Positions 8,246 through 17,597 of a DNA stretch of 64,000 bases are shown one piece after another. The stretch spans positions 124,001 through 188,000 of the forward strand of contig JADJLT010000006.1 of the NCBI GenBank assembly GCA_016709965.1, in the 5' to 3' direction. The DNA is from Betaproteobacteria bacterium. GTDB lineage: Bacteria > Pseudomonadota > Gammaproteobacteria > Burkholderiales > Rhodocyclaceae. Within the stretch, counting starts at the first letter, position 1. The number at the start of each line of letters is the position of its first letter. Position numbers and translations under genes: made by a program. Below the pieces are notes generated by a model. That model did not search any database. It had not been told where the DNA came from and saw only the letters and a list, made by a program, of their open reading frames with translations.

Positions 8246-9073
8246 TTAAGCCGCTGCGGCGAGCAGCGGCTGGTTGAAGTAAGCCGTATCCGGGGTTTGC
8301 CCGTCAAGCGTCGAGTGTGGGCGACGGCGATTGTAGAAATCGAAGTAGCGAGCCAGCGCCTGCCGGACCTCGGAAACCGTCTCGTAGCCGTGCAGATAAA
8401 TCTCCTCGTACTTGACCGATTTCCAGAGGCGCTCGACGAAGACGTTATCATGCCAACAGCCCTTGCCATCCATGCTGACTTGGATGCTGTGCTCCTGAAG
8501 CAGGCCGATGAAGGCCAAGCTGGTAAATTGGCTACCCTGGTCAGTATTCATGATTTCCGGCTTGCCATATTTCATGACGGCCTCTTCCAGAGCGTCGACG
8601 CAGGGATCGGCCGTCAGGCTGTTCGACAGGCGCCAAGCCAGCACCCGGCTGGTGGCCCAGTCGAGAACGGCACTCAGATAGACGAAGCCCCGGCGCATCG
8701 GGATGTAGGTCGTATCCATGGCCCAGACCTGGTTCGGACGGTCAATGCTGAGATCGCGCAGCAAGTAGGGATAGATGCGATGCGCCTGGTTGCGCCGACT
8801 GGTGTTGGCCTTGCGGTAGATGGCTTGGATGTCGAGCTGCTTCATCAGCGTGCTGACATGCTTGCGGCCGATTTCATGGCCTTCCAGCTTGAGCATGTCG
8901 CAAAGCATCCGCGCCCCGGCAAAGGGATGTTCCAGGTGCAGTTCATCAATCCGTCGCATCAGCCGAAGATCGGCTTCGGGGATTGGCTGCGCCTGGTAAT
9001 AGACGGAGGAGCGGGAAAGTTCAAGCAACTGGACTTGCCTGACGACAGGTAGATCGTGGGTCTTGTCGATCAT
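8246..9073 (-). CDS. IS3-family transposase OrfB (DDE integrase core)
   Basis: A 275-residue protein. An HTH_21-like region comes first (ELHLEHPFAGARMLCDML). The rve catalytic core has Asp in WAMDTTYIPM, Asp in MNTDQGSQFTS and Glu in FVERLWKSVKYEE, so the DDE triad is complete. It ends with the RRPHSTLDGQTPDTAY motif typical of IS3. Its ATG overlaps the OrfA stop (ATGA), allowing coupling or frameshifting into a fused product. Confidence 0.95.
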   Translation of the reverse strand: MIDKTHDLPVVRQVQLLELSRSSVYYQAQPIPEADLRLMRRIDELHLEHPFAGARMLCDMLKLEGHEIGRKHVSTLMKQLDIQAIYRKANTSRRNQAHRIYPYLLRDLSIDRPNQVWAMDTTYIPMRRGFVYLSAVLDWATSRVLAWRLSNSLTADPCVDALEEAVMKYGKPEIMNTDQGSQFTSLAFIGLLQEHSIQVSMDGKGCWHDNVFVERLWKSVKYEEIYLHGYETVSEVRQALARYFDFYNRRRPHSTLDGQTPDTAYFNQPLLAAAA

Positions 9074-9372
9074 CGTTTTGCGCTCGCATCGCCGATGCGA
9101 CCGAGCGCGACGGCCAAAAAATCAATCTCCAGCGCCTGCTGGCCGATCTTTGCATGCAAATCCTTCAAGTCCGGTGTTGCCGACTGCTTCTCGGCCGCCG
9201 TGGCGAACACACCGGAGGCGTTCTCCAGCAGTTGCGTCTTCCACTGCGTGATTTGATTCGGATGAATATCAAATTTCTCCGCTAACGCGGCCAGCGTCTC
9301 GTCACCCTTGAGGGCGGCAATCGCCACTTTGGCCTTGAACGCGGCTGTGTGGTTACGGCGGGGTCTTCTCAT
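9070..9372 (-). CDS. IS3-family transposase OrfA
   Basis: A 100-residue protein starting MRRPRRNHTAAFKAKVAIAA at 9372, with AAGGAG eight bases upstream. The HTH is followed by DIHPNQITQWKTQLLENA and a leucine-zipper-like tail, the standard OrfA build for DNA binding at the IS ends. The open frame extends to 9426, but the internal ATG has the better ribosome-binding site. Confidence 0.93.
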   Translation of the reverse strand: MRRPRRNHTAAFKAKVAIAALKGDETLAALAEKFDIHPNQITQWKTQLLENASGVFATAAEKQSATPDLKDLHAKIGQQALEIDFLAVALGRIGDASAKR

Positions 9373-9895
9373 TACTTCTGCTCCTTGGCAGGCGATTTCC
9401 ATCGCCCATTGAAGCAGAGTTTTCACTCAACCGGATGTCCTGATTCGCGGAGCCACTTCTGTCTGCCCTTGTGGCTGCACGATGAAACGGATCGGCGAAG
9501 ATGTCTTGGAGAAGCTCGATTACACGCCCGGCGTCTTCAGCGTTGAGCGCCACATTCGCGGCAAGTGGGTCTGTGGGCAGTGCGAAACGCTGATCCAGGC
9601 GCCGGTCCCGGCACACGTCATCGACAAGGGAATTCCGACCAGCGGACTGCTCGCGCAGGTACTGATTGCCAAGTACCTCGATCATCTGCCGCTCTATCGG
9701 CAGGAAGCGATGTTCGGTCGAGCCGGACTGGCGATCCCGCAATCGACCCTGGCGCAATGGGTGGGGAAATGCGGGGTGGCCCTCCAGCCCCTGGTCGATG
9801 CGCTGAAGGGCGAGATGCTCGGGCATCGGGTGCTTCACGCCGATGAAACACCGGTCGCAATGCTCGATCCGGGGGCCGGCAAGACACATCGGGCC

Positions 9896-9904
9896 TATCT
9901 CTGG
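9896..9904. repeat. IS21 target-site duplication, left copy (TATCTCTGG)
   Basis: TATCTCTGG lies directly before the left IS21 end and is repeated at 12218-12226 directly after the right end. Nine bases is slightly longer than the 4-8 bp usually reported for IS21 elements; one base could be chance identity. Confidence 0.88.
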
Positions 9905-9959
9905 TGTCAATCAGCGTCCAATAGTTTCCAGTTGTCAGCGTCCAAATTTTCCCAGTTGC

Positions 9960-10703
9960 TCAGTCTGATTTGACTGATTTTTTCCGCTGTTTGAAGCGGT
10001 AGGAATCGTTGCCGGTTTCGAGGATTTCGCAGTGATGCGTGATGCGGTCGAGCAAGGCCGTGGTCATTTTTGGATCGCCGAACACGGTCACCCATTCACC
10101 GAATGACAGGTTGGTTGTGATGATCAGCGAGGTCTTCTCATAGAGCTGGCTGATCAGATGAAACAGCAGCGCCCCACCCGACACCGGAACGGCAAATAGC
10201 CAAGCTCATCGAGAATGACCGCATCAAACAGCACCAACTGTTTGGCCAAGGTGCCGCTCTTTCCCAGTAGTTTTTCCCGCTCGAGTTGGTTTTACCAGAT
10301 CCACCGCATTGAAGAAACGCACCCGTTTTCGCTGATGGATGGCTGCAACACCGAGCGCAGTTGCCAGGTGGGTCTTCCCCGTCCCTGTGCCACCGACCAG
10401 AATCAGGTTGTGGGCGCTCTCCATGAAGGTGGCAGTCGCCAGTTGCTCAATCTGCGCCTGCGGCAGTGGCGTCTCTGTCCAGTCGATGCCCGTGAGATCG
10501 CGATGAATCGGGAAGCGTGCTGCTTTCATCTGGTAGCGCAGGCTGCGTACTTGCCGATCCGCCTGTTCAGCGTCAATCAAGCGATCCAGCCAGGCTTCCG
10601 GCTGCATCGGCCGGCGTGTGCCTTCTGCCAGCAACTCGGACCACGCGGCTGCCATGCCGTAGAGGTGCAGGGATTTCAGTTGGGCCAGTCGGTCAATGGA
10701 CAT
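9960..10703 (-). pseudogene. istB: IS21 helper ATPase IstB (two frameshifts)
   Basis: Starts MSIDRLAQLKSLHLYGMAAA at 10703, with GGAGG upstream. The Walker A motif GGTGTGKTHLA is present. After VRFFNAVDLV the frame shifts at an A4 run (10290-10293), and it returns near 10185-10192 to give the family's end (SGGALLFHLISQLYEK, SFGEWVTVFGDPKM). The DELGYLPF Walker B region is readable only in the middle frame. One extra and one missing base restore a full AAA+ IstB, so this is recent decay or sequence error. Confidence 0.88.
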
Positions 10704-12130
10704 ACTGGCCTCCGCGCAGACGGTCATAACGACTGCAATCAGCCTGCGGTTCGACCTGCAAACGCAGTTGTTCCGGCAAACTGATCGCCTTGGGCTGCGG
10801 TGGCGCGGTCAGCCGCCTCAGTTCATTCATGACGACGGCCGCGGTAATCACGCCGCCATCCAGTGTCAATTCGCACGCCACTTGCAGGGCTTCCAGCCCG
10901 ACTTCGCGAGCAGCCAGTAGCAGTTCTACAAAGGCCCGATCACCTTTCGGCTGCTTCAGCACACGATCTCGCACCAACTGAATCGGCACCGGCAAATCCC
11001 AGCCGATAAATGGGGCACCATTACGCAGCGACCCCGGCTTCTTCTCAAGTACCGGCAGGTAATGCCAGGGGTCGCAGATCAGTTGATCACGCCCGAATCG
11101 CCGTTCATGGTCGGCAATGACTTTGCTCTCCGCAACGATCCGTACCTTGTCGGCGTATAAACGCACCGAGACTACCTTGCCAGCAAAGTCGGCCGGCACG
11201 CTGTAGCGATTTCGCTCAACGCGGACCAGGCAGGTGCTGGAAACGCGCATCATCTGTTCGACGTAGCCATCGAAGGTGCTGGTGATAGCCCGCAGGCTGG
11301 GGCCTTCCTGAAGAAAGCAGTCAGCAATGGTGCGGGTCGTTTCGACCGGATGCTTGCGTTCCGCCAATTCCCGGCAGCGGGTGGCCAGCCAGTCGTTCAG
11401 CGCTGCAAAGCTCTCGAAGCGGGCTTTCGGCGTGAATAGCCATTCACGCACGTTGCCGACCTGGTTCTCGATTTGTCCTTTCTCCCAGCCGGAGGCTGGC
11501 GTGCAGGCCACCGGTTCGAACAGGTAGTGGTTGGCCAGCGCCATGAAGCGGCGATTGAAGTGCCTATCCTTGCCGACCAGAATGGTGTCGACCACCGTCT
11601 TCAGATTGTCGTAAATCAGGCGATTGGGCACGCCACCGAAGAAGGCAAAGGCGCGGTTGTGGGCATCAAGGACCATTTCCTGTGTTTCGCAGGGATAGGC
11701 GGCAACAAACATCTGTCGGCTGTAGGCGAGCCGGAAGTGCGCGACCTTGCTGGTCAGCGCAGCGCCGCCGATCCTCGACGTGTTCCTGGCTCCAGTCAAA
11801 CTGGCAGGCGTCACCGGGGCAAAGACCAGCGGGACGAAGGCTTCCTTGATCGTCGGCCTCGTTTGTGCCGACTTCCACTGCTTTACGAAGCGCTGAACGC
11901 TGTCGTAGGCGCCGCGATACCCCTCGGTCTGCAAGCCTTCAAAGAGTCGCTGGGCGGTGCGCCGTTGCCCCTTCGGAAGGTGGCGCTCGGTGACCAGCCA
12001 GCTTTCCAGTACCGATTGGAATGCACCCAGTTTCGGGGCTGCTTGTTGCTGACGAACGTGACCGGTTCGACCTCGGTAGCCAGGTGCTTGCGCACCGTTC
12101 CATGTTTAACACCCCAGATTCCCCGGCAAA
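10693..12130 (-). pseudogene. istA: IS21 transposase IstA (at least three frameshifts)
   Basis: The rve/DDE transposase is recognisable: SRQMFVAAYPCETQEMVLDA, AFAFFGGVPNRLIYDNLK, WEKGQIENQVGNVREW. Indels lie near 12031-12038 (one base missing after KQPR), 11814-11819 (one G missing) and 11773-11774 (one G extra). The last two compensate each other but leave about 14 wrong residues, exactly where the family has GDACQFDWSQEHVE. That block holds the first catalytic Asp and exists only in another frame. The N-terminal helix-turn-helix also looks short. As written the protein is inactive. Confidence 0.88.
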
Positions 12131-12217
12131 AACGCCGGAAGGTTACACAACCCAGGGTGGCAACTTTTGGACGCTGATCACCCCGGAAATCTGGAAAGTT
12201 TTGCACGCTGTTTTACA

Positions 12218-12226
12218 TATCTCTGG
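12218..12226. repeat. IS21 target-site duplication, right copy (TATCTCTGG)
   Basis: Identical to 9896-9904. After it tnpC resumes in frame (SYSIGAFEPTKAVIYDF). Confidence 0.88.
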
Positions 12227-12986
12227 TCCTACAGCATCGGTGCCTTCGAGCCGACCAAAGCGGTGATCTATGACTTTGCTGAAAGTCGCGCCGGCCGGCA
12301 CGCTCAGGAATTCCTGCGTGACTGGCGCGGCACACTGATTTGCGATGATTACTCCGGTTACAAGGCGCTGCTGGCCAATGGCCTCACCGAAGCGGGCTGC
12401 ATGGCGCATGCCCGGCGCAAATTCTTCGATCTGCACAGCCAGAAGCAGAGCCTGATCGCTGGCGAGGCACTGGCGTATTTCGGCAAACTCTACGGGGTTG
12501 AGCGGGAAGTCGTTGAATTCGATGCCGATGAGCGACGACGAATCCGGGAGGCGAAAGCCCGACCGATTGCTGATGAGCTGCATGCCTGGCTGACCCGGCA
12601 ACGGCAGGTGGTGCCCAATGGTTCAGGGACCGCCAAGGCAATCGACTACAGCCTGAAACGCTGGGTGGCGCTGACGCATTACCTGTCTGATGGCCAGGTG
12701 CCAATCGACAATAACTGGATCGAGAATCAGATTCGGCCCATCGCGCTCGGTCGCAAGAACTGGCTATTTGCCGGAAGTCTGCGCGCCGGCAAACGCGCCG
12801 CCGCGATCATGAGTTTGGTCCAGTCGGCCAAACTCAATGGCCATGACCCATTGGTCTATCTGAAAGATGTCCTGGCTCGCCTGCCAACCCAACCGGCAAG
12901 CCGTGTCGGCGAACTACTGCCGCATCGCTGGCAGCCTCAAACTATCGCCTGACTCAGAAAACAACCTGGGTTCGCCGGGGGCTTAC

Positions 12987-13060
12987 GCATTTTTGCGCCC
13001 CGTTTTACTGAAGCTGTTGATGCTCCTCAACGGCGATCCATCTCGATCAATCAGAATTTC
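12987..13060 (+). pseudogene. IS5-type transposase remnant, right part, with IS66 duplication
   Basis: GCATTTTT (12987-12994) is the right IS66 duplication. Joining 6981 to 12995 restores one frame: GLKAAFLRPVLLKLLMLLNG, continuing from the IS5 remnant on the left. The remnant's true end is unclear; a GAATTTTGCAGGGCCGACGA sequence at about 13083-13102 may be the old IS terminus. Confidence 0.55.
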
Positions 13061-13352
13061 CGCTTGGCTGGAGCGCTCGGGTGAATTTTGCAGGGCCGAC
13101 GAATTATCTGGGCACGCAGGACGATGCGGTCGCCGAGTTGGCGACCCTTGCAACAACATCTAACCGCGCGTTGCTCTGCTACGACGTAGAGCATTTCTGC
13201 CATCGGTCGATGGTGGCTGTCGCGGTAAAAGAACTGACCCGTGCCCGATGAAGCACCTACATGCGAGTGATGTCAGAACTGAAAACTGCCCGTTGTAACC
13301 TATGTCCAGTCAACTGGTGGAAATAGGACCACGCAGATCTATTCAGATGCAT
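13061..13352. other. Region between the IS remnants and the caspase gene; no gene seen
   Basis: Nothing here can be supported as a gene on either strand. A frame from about 13083 to 13250 is open (NYLGTQDDAVAELATLATTS) but lacks a start and any recognisable family. The region holds the 3' flank of the convergent caspase gene. Confidence 0.4.
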
Positions 13353-16300
13353 TTACGGTTGTGCATGGGGTGCAACACTGTCGCGCAACGAAGCCGACAG
13401 ATGCGTTCTGAATGCGAGTGGGAAGTCCGGTACACCGTTGGGAACAATGGTGACCGGGGATTGGGCACCCTCAGTCAGCCGTTTGACGCGCTCCGAAATG
13501 TAAAGATCAAGCATTTTGTGGGTTATCCGTCCGGAATTGTTGAAGTCCGCCTTCCCACCCAGACCTTCGAGGATAGCTTTAGTGAATGCGCCATTTCCCC
13601 AGTTCGATGACTCCTGAGCGAATTGCCTGCCAGTTGCAGCCGCAAAGACGATTACCCCATTGTCAGCACTCGACAATTCGTTGACGACAGCGGTTGTGTC
13701 GCTTCTGATCGAACGTAGTCCCGTGCCCAGGACATTTCCCGCATGGCAGGTGTCAATGAAGAAAAGTACTTTACCCGGCAGTGAAGCCAATGTGTTACGA
13801 ATTTCGGTAAAAATCACAGCTGTGCGCTTGAGCCGTTTGATATCAACATCCTGAGGCAGAAAATAGTAGACGCCATCTGCATCATTGACTCCATGCCCTG
13901 CCAGAAAAATGACAGCTACATCGCGTGCGGTGAGTTCGTGGCGTATCCACTCAAGCCCATCGAGGATATCGTCCCGCTTGGCATTGCCGTCCGTCAGCAA
14001 ACGCACGACAACCTTGCGGTAGAGCCCTCCTTCCTGTGTCTTTAAGAATGACGAGAGATCCTTGGAATCCTTTGCTGCGAATTCCAGTCGGATCGAAGGG
14101 TCGCCATAATTGCTGATGCCGATCGCCATGACATAGAGGACAGGACGCAGATCTGGTCCGGTTGGAGAAATTTTTTCGAGTGGAGACTGCGCGTTTTTTG
14201 CGGCAGGGGTAGCTTTGAGCGTGAGGATAGCTTCCGGCGAAAAACCATATTTATTTTCCGCAAGAGCAAGGATCGTTGAGTCCCCGCCGACTAACGGAAT
14301 CGGCACCTCATAGATGTTCTCATCCGTCGAACCGAGAGATCTTTTGAGGGAGGCAAGCCCCGGAAGTTGGACGAGTTGCCCGTTAATCCGCGCAATCAGG
14401 CGTGTGATCGGTGCCTCGGCGGTTGTGCGTACTGCAAGGCGCAGGGTGGTGACTCGACTGCCGGATGCCGTATTCACCTCATCTGGGGCTAGGATGCGTA
14501 GTTTAGGTGGCAGGCGATTCTCGAGCGTTGTTGTCGCACCTGGGCGACCACCTTCACGGGAAATGGCTGCAAGCGCAGATTCGGCACTGCCTTTGGCAAT
14601 AATCTCAGGGATCAGATCAGGTCGGTAATATTCGGCCCGAAAGCGCGATATTGGATAGAAATCAGCCGCCTGGCTCTCGCCACGATCAAGCTGCCACCCA
14701 ATGAGATCTTCTCCTCCCGCGCTGGCGGCGAAATATCCGGTTGGTGTCCAAGCGACCCAACGGCGCCCATCTGGGTGGGGGAAAAGGGCCAATTGCTCAC
14801 TGCCATCCTGTACCTTGTACCAGCGCAGGGTACCATCGCTAAAAGCGGCAACGACCCAGCGTCCATCATTGCTCAGATTGATCTGCCAAGGGGTGCTTCG
14901 CGCTGGAACCCTCCAGCGTTCCCGAGCCGCCTGATCGAGCAGAACAAGGTTTTGACTTGTGGCAATTGCGATTGTGTCTCCGTTACGGGAAACTGCGGCC
15001 GAAAGTGATAATTCACCGGCGTCAAGATTGACTGTCTTGCCGCTGATTTGGGGAAGCTGGCGCTCAAACCAGTTTTCGACGACCGTTTTCCCCGCCTTTG
15101 TCCGAGGTGCCGTCCATTCCTTCCCTGGCTTTGTCCAGCCCATTTGGCGGATATCGTAGGCAGCATCGATAGGTCCGGATGGCATGCTGCCAAACATCAA
15201 TGCACTAGCGTCGGTCGATAGCTGGAACCGACTACGCTGGTTGCGAAAGTCCAACCCTACTCTGGCGATCTGGAACAGCGGCTTGCCAGTTGGAGCAAGC
15301 ATTCCCATGCCGGGGTCGGCTGCAACGTAGAGAAGCCGACCACCGGTGGTCGCCTGAAGGCCCGTAATCGTATTGCCGGTTATTGGGATGCACTCAGCGA
15401 CTGCATTTCTTTCATCAGGCCAGATGCAAACCGCGAAATGACCTTGTTGGTCTGTCCAACTGCCACCAGCAAATAGTCGTTTCCCATCAACGGACCAAGC
15501 AACCGCGTTGAATCCGCGGGTCGAATTGCTCGCCGGTGGCGACAGAATACGTTCTAACTTGAGCGTAACGGGGTCGATCAGAGCGATGGTTGCCTGGTCC
15601 GTGGCGCCAACCGCAAGACGTTTCCCATCCGGTGAAAATGCCATGCCGTGCGGTGTACCTACTCCCGCCAGAATGTCGCTCGTGAGCAAGCGCAGGCCCG
15701 AAGCTCCGAATTTGTATGTTCGAAGGTAGCCGTCGGCGGCACTGACTACCAAGCGCTGGCCATCGGGCGACCATACGCTGGAATTGACTTCGCCAGCAAA
15801 GTTGGCGTCCCCCTGAAGTTCTCGCACACTCTGCCATCGATCGCCGCTAGAAAACACCCGTACACCATGTCTGCCCCAAAGACCAACCACCAACAACCTG
15901 CCATCCGGAGAAAACGCTAGGTGGGTAATAGTATTTGGCAGACCAGCTATCCGGTGAATAACAGTGCCGTCGCTACGGCTGACCAGATAAATATCGTTGC
16001 TTGCAGACCATCCAGCCGTTGCATATGCCGTCCCGTCAGGCAGCATGGTGACAGCAAATAGTTTTCCGTTGTTACCAGCATCGGACGGGGGGCGAAAGAT
16101 AGAAAGGAGGGCGCCACTCACGGCATCCCAAACTCGAGCAGTCTTATCTTCAGAGGCTGTGACTACGAAGCGCCCACTAGAGTCGATGCTTGCCGCCCGA
16201 ATTGCAGCGGTATGACTGCCTGTTTCTAGGCGCAGTTGCGGCGATGTATTGATATCTCCCGCAAACGTTGAGGTTACGAGAAGTAAACCATACAACAAGG

Positions 16301-16364
16301 CGATGCCGCGCCACCTCCAGTTTGCCCGGCATCGACGCAGCCTCTCGAACTGTCCTTTGGCCAT
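13353..16364 (-). CDS. Exported WD40-repeat / caspase (peptidase C14) protein, T6SS-linked
   Basis: 1003 residues. An N-terminal signal sequence (WRGIALLYGLLLVTSTFAGD) predicts export. Residues about 45-600 contain WD40-type blades (FVVTASEDKTARVWD, HLAFSPDGRLLVVG, MAFSPDGKRLAVG). An Ig-like linker at about 640-740 leads to a caspase p20-like domain. His824 lies in FLAGHGVND and Cys873 in FFIDTCHAGN, the expected dyad. It follows the OmpA-type lipoprotein gene by 21 bases, downstream of the PpkA kinase, so it is probably in the T6SS transcription unit or beside it. Substrate unknown. A paralogue with the same architecture lies at 54427-57456. Confidence 0.9.
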   Translation of the reverse strand: MAKGQFERLRRCRANWRWRGIALLYGLLLVTSTFAGDINTSPQLRLETGSHTAAIRAASIDSSGRFVVTASEDKTARVWDAVSGALLSIFRPPSDAGNNGKLFAVTMLPDGTAYATAGWSASNDIYLVSRSDGTVIHRIAGLPNTITHLAFSPDGRLLVVGLWGRHGVRVFSSGDRWQSVRELQGDANFAGEVNSSVWSPDGQRLVVSAADGYLRTYKFGASGLRLLTSDILAGVGTPHGMAFSPDGKRLAVGATDQATIALIDPVTLKLERILSPPASNSTRGFNAVAWSVDGKRLFAGGSWTDQQGHFAVCIWPDERNAVAECIPITGNTITGLQATTGGRLLYVAADPGMGMLAPTGKPLFQIARVGLDFRNQRSRFQLSTDASALMFGSMPSGPIDAAYDIRQMGWTKPGKEWTAPRTKAGKTVVENWFERQLPQISGKTVNLDAGELSLSAAVSRNGDTIAIATSQNLVLLDQAARERWRVPARSTPWQINLSNDGRWVVAAFSDGTLRWYKVQDGSEQLALFPHPDGRRWVAWTPTGYFAASAGGEDLIGWQLDRGESQAADFYPISRFRAEYYRPDLIPEIIAKGSAESALAAISREGGRPGATTTLENRLPPKLRILAPDEVNTASGSRVTTLRLAVRTTAEAPITRLIARINGQLVQLPGLASLKRSLGSTDENIYEVPIPLVGGDSTILALAENKYGFSPEAILTLKATPAAKNAQSPLEKISPTGPDLRPVLYVMAIGISNYGDPSIRLEFAAKDSKDLSSFLKTQEGGLYRKVVVRLLTDGNAKRDDILDGLEWIRHELTARDVAVIFLAGHGVNDADGVYYFLPQDVDIKRLKRTAVIFTEIRNTLASLPGKVLFFIDTCHAGNVLGTGLRSIRSDTTAVVNELSSADNGVIVFAAATGRQFAQESSNWGNGAFTKAILEGLGGKADFNNSGRITHKMLDLYISERVKRLTEGAQSPVTIVPNGVPDFPLAFRTHLSASLRDSVAPHAQP

Positions 16365-16385
16365 CGTTAGTCAATAATGCTGCGA

Positions 16386-17597
16386 TCAGCAGGAGGTTTT
16401 CTTGAAATCGATGCGTTGGTCCAATGCGTCAGAGTCATCGCCCTTCTTGGTGCCGACGATTGCTCGTTTCGAACCATAACCTTGCGCGGAGGAGCGTGAT
16501 GCCAAGGCAGGTTTTACGGCAATCAGCTTCTGGCGGACAAATTCCGCACGTTGCAGCGAGAGTCGATCATCGAGTTGTTCGGAAGATCCTTTGCGAGTGT
16601 GACCGGCTACTTCTAGGCAGGAAGTCTGGCGCTCAGCTTGTGCGGCAATAACGCTCAACCATTTGTTATATGGATATTGGGTCGTGGTGAATGCTGTTGC
16701 GCCTGGCTTAAAATCGAAGCGAATTGACAAACGATCTGCGTTCAACCCCATATTTACCAGATGGCCAAATGACTTCATGGCGCTAGGCTTGTGCCCCAGC
16801 TTCTGGTTATCCAAGTAGATACCGGCATAAACCCGCGCTTGATTTCCGGCTGGATTTTTTAGTACCGACTCAAATAGCGCAAGTGAGTCCTTATACCGCT
16901 TCTGCTGATATGCTTCCGTAGCTTCGTTGATTGTCGACGCAGCAAGTACTGCATCAATGTAGGCCGAATTGATCGGATCACCGGCCTTGGTGCCTTGGCA
17001 GGTCTTGATATATCCATCTACAGCGTTGTCTTTTGACCACACCGGCATATCACGGAAAAATGGCAACGGAGTTGGATCAAAACCCTCTGGCAAAGAACGA
17101 GCCAATCCCTTGCTGATAATCTTCCCTGTCCTTAAGTCCGCCAGCGCAAAGCAAATACGGTAGGCATCTCGTTCGCCATCGGGTTTGCCCTGGAGATTGA
17201 TCGGTGTAAATGTGCCAACCATGATCAAAGGTAATTTCGACACAACTTCGTTGTTGAATGGTTTTACGTCCAGCTGTTTGAAGTTGCTTTGCACGATCTC
17301 GATCACAGATTTTTCCATCGCATCGGTGGCGACGGTGCGCATTCCCGAGTTGCCATCGACCAGCGGATCAATAACGAGATTAAATTTTTGATCGGCTGGC
17401 AGTTTTGCGTTAGCAAGAAGGTCTTGAGCTGCTTTGCGCACCGCTTCTTGATAGGGAACAGCCGTGATTGCGACAGGAACGCTTGTGGGCTGAGGAGGTG
17501 CAGCCACGGTGGTCTTGTCATTGGTGCTTGAGCATCCTGAAGCGAGCACGCCTAGCAGAATGAAAATGTTTCTAAAATGGCGATTATTTTGCGGCAT
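16386..17597 (-). CDS. OmpA-family lipoprotein
   Basis: 403 residues. The signal peptide ends in a lipobox (LGVLASGC, Cys22), predicting an outer-membrane lipoprotein. The middle region (about 60-260) resembles no domain I can name. Residues about 290-403 are an OmpA-like peptidoglycan-binding domain (VAGHTRKGSSEQLDDRLSLQ, AEFVRQKL, YGSKRAIVGTKK, LDQRIDF). It is 21 bases upstream of the caspase gene and probably co-transcribed with it. The likely role is to hold the envelope complex or the caspase at the peptidoglycan; this is inference. Confidence 0.85.
   Translation of the reverse strand: MPQNNRHFRNIFILLGVLASGCSSTNDKTTVAAPPQPTSVPVAITAVPYQEAVRKAAQDLLANAKLPADQKFNLVIDPLVDGNSGMRTVATDAMEKSVIEIVQSNFKQLDVKPFNNEVVSKLPLIMVGTFTPINLQGKPDGERDAYRICFALADLRTGKIISKGLARSLPEGFDPTPLPFFRDMPVWSKDNAVDGYIKTCQGTKAGDPINSAYIDAVLAASTINEATEAYQQKRYKDSLALFESVLKNPAGNQARVYAGIYLDNQKLGHKPSAMKSFGHLVNMGLNADRLSIRFDFKPGATAFTTTQYPYNKWLSVIAAQAERQTSCLEVAGHTRKGSSEQLDDRLSLQRAEFVRQKLIAVKPALASRSSAQGYGSKRAIVGTKKGDDSDALDQRIDFKKTSC

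Larger units (their letters stand above)
8187..9460 (-). mobile_element. IS3-family element inserted in IS66 tnpC
   Basis: The ends are imperfect inverted repeats: AGAGGTGGCCCCGCG at 8187 and, reading inward from 9460, AGAAGTGGCTCCGCG. GTC at 8184-8186 and 9461-9463 is the 3-bp target duplication. The length, 1274 bp, is normal for the family. Both transposase frames are on the minus strand and look intact, so this is probably the youngest or best preserved unit of the stack. Confidence 0.88.
9905..12217 (-). mobile_element. IS21-family element inserted in IS66 tnpC (decayed or misread)
   Basis: The left end is TGTCAATCAGCGTCCAA; the right end read inward from 12217 is TGTAAAACAGCGTGCAA, and both go on to TTTCCAG. 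Extra copies of the CAGCGTCCAA word occur inside both ends, as in the multiple terminal repeats of IS21. The 2313-bp length fits. istA and istB are on the minus strand in the usual order, both broken by single-base indels. Confidence 0.9.
7824..12952 (+). pseudogene. tnpC: IS66 transposase TnpC, split into three by nested IS elements
   Basis: Part 1 (7824-8186) holds the N-terminal leucine-zipper-like region (SLPANLDQLSADELRQL) and the VHKRWRFGVKTEHW block. Part 2 (9464-9904) holds the CPCGC zinc motif, KWVCGQCETL, and the first catalytic Asp in LHADETPV. Part 3 (12227-12952) holds the second Asp in ICDDYSGYKALL and the Glu in NNWIENQIRPIALGRKNW. The pieces join in frame when the inserts and one copy of each duplication are removed, so the gene was whole before insertion. 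In its present form it cannot make transposase. Confidence 0.92.
6982..12986 (+). mobile_element. IS66-family element carrying nested IS3- and IS21-family insertions
   Basis: The left end starts GTAAGCCCCCGGC at 6982. The right end is its complement, finishing GCTTAC at 12986, in the IS66 style. The two ends are flanked by GCATTTTT. Without the two inserted elements and their duplications the element would be about 2.4 kb, normal for IS66. It carries tnpA, tnpB and tnpC in order on the + strand. tnpC is interrupted twice, and removing each insert with one copy of its duplication restores the tnpC frame exactly. Confidence 0.93.
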
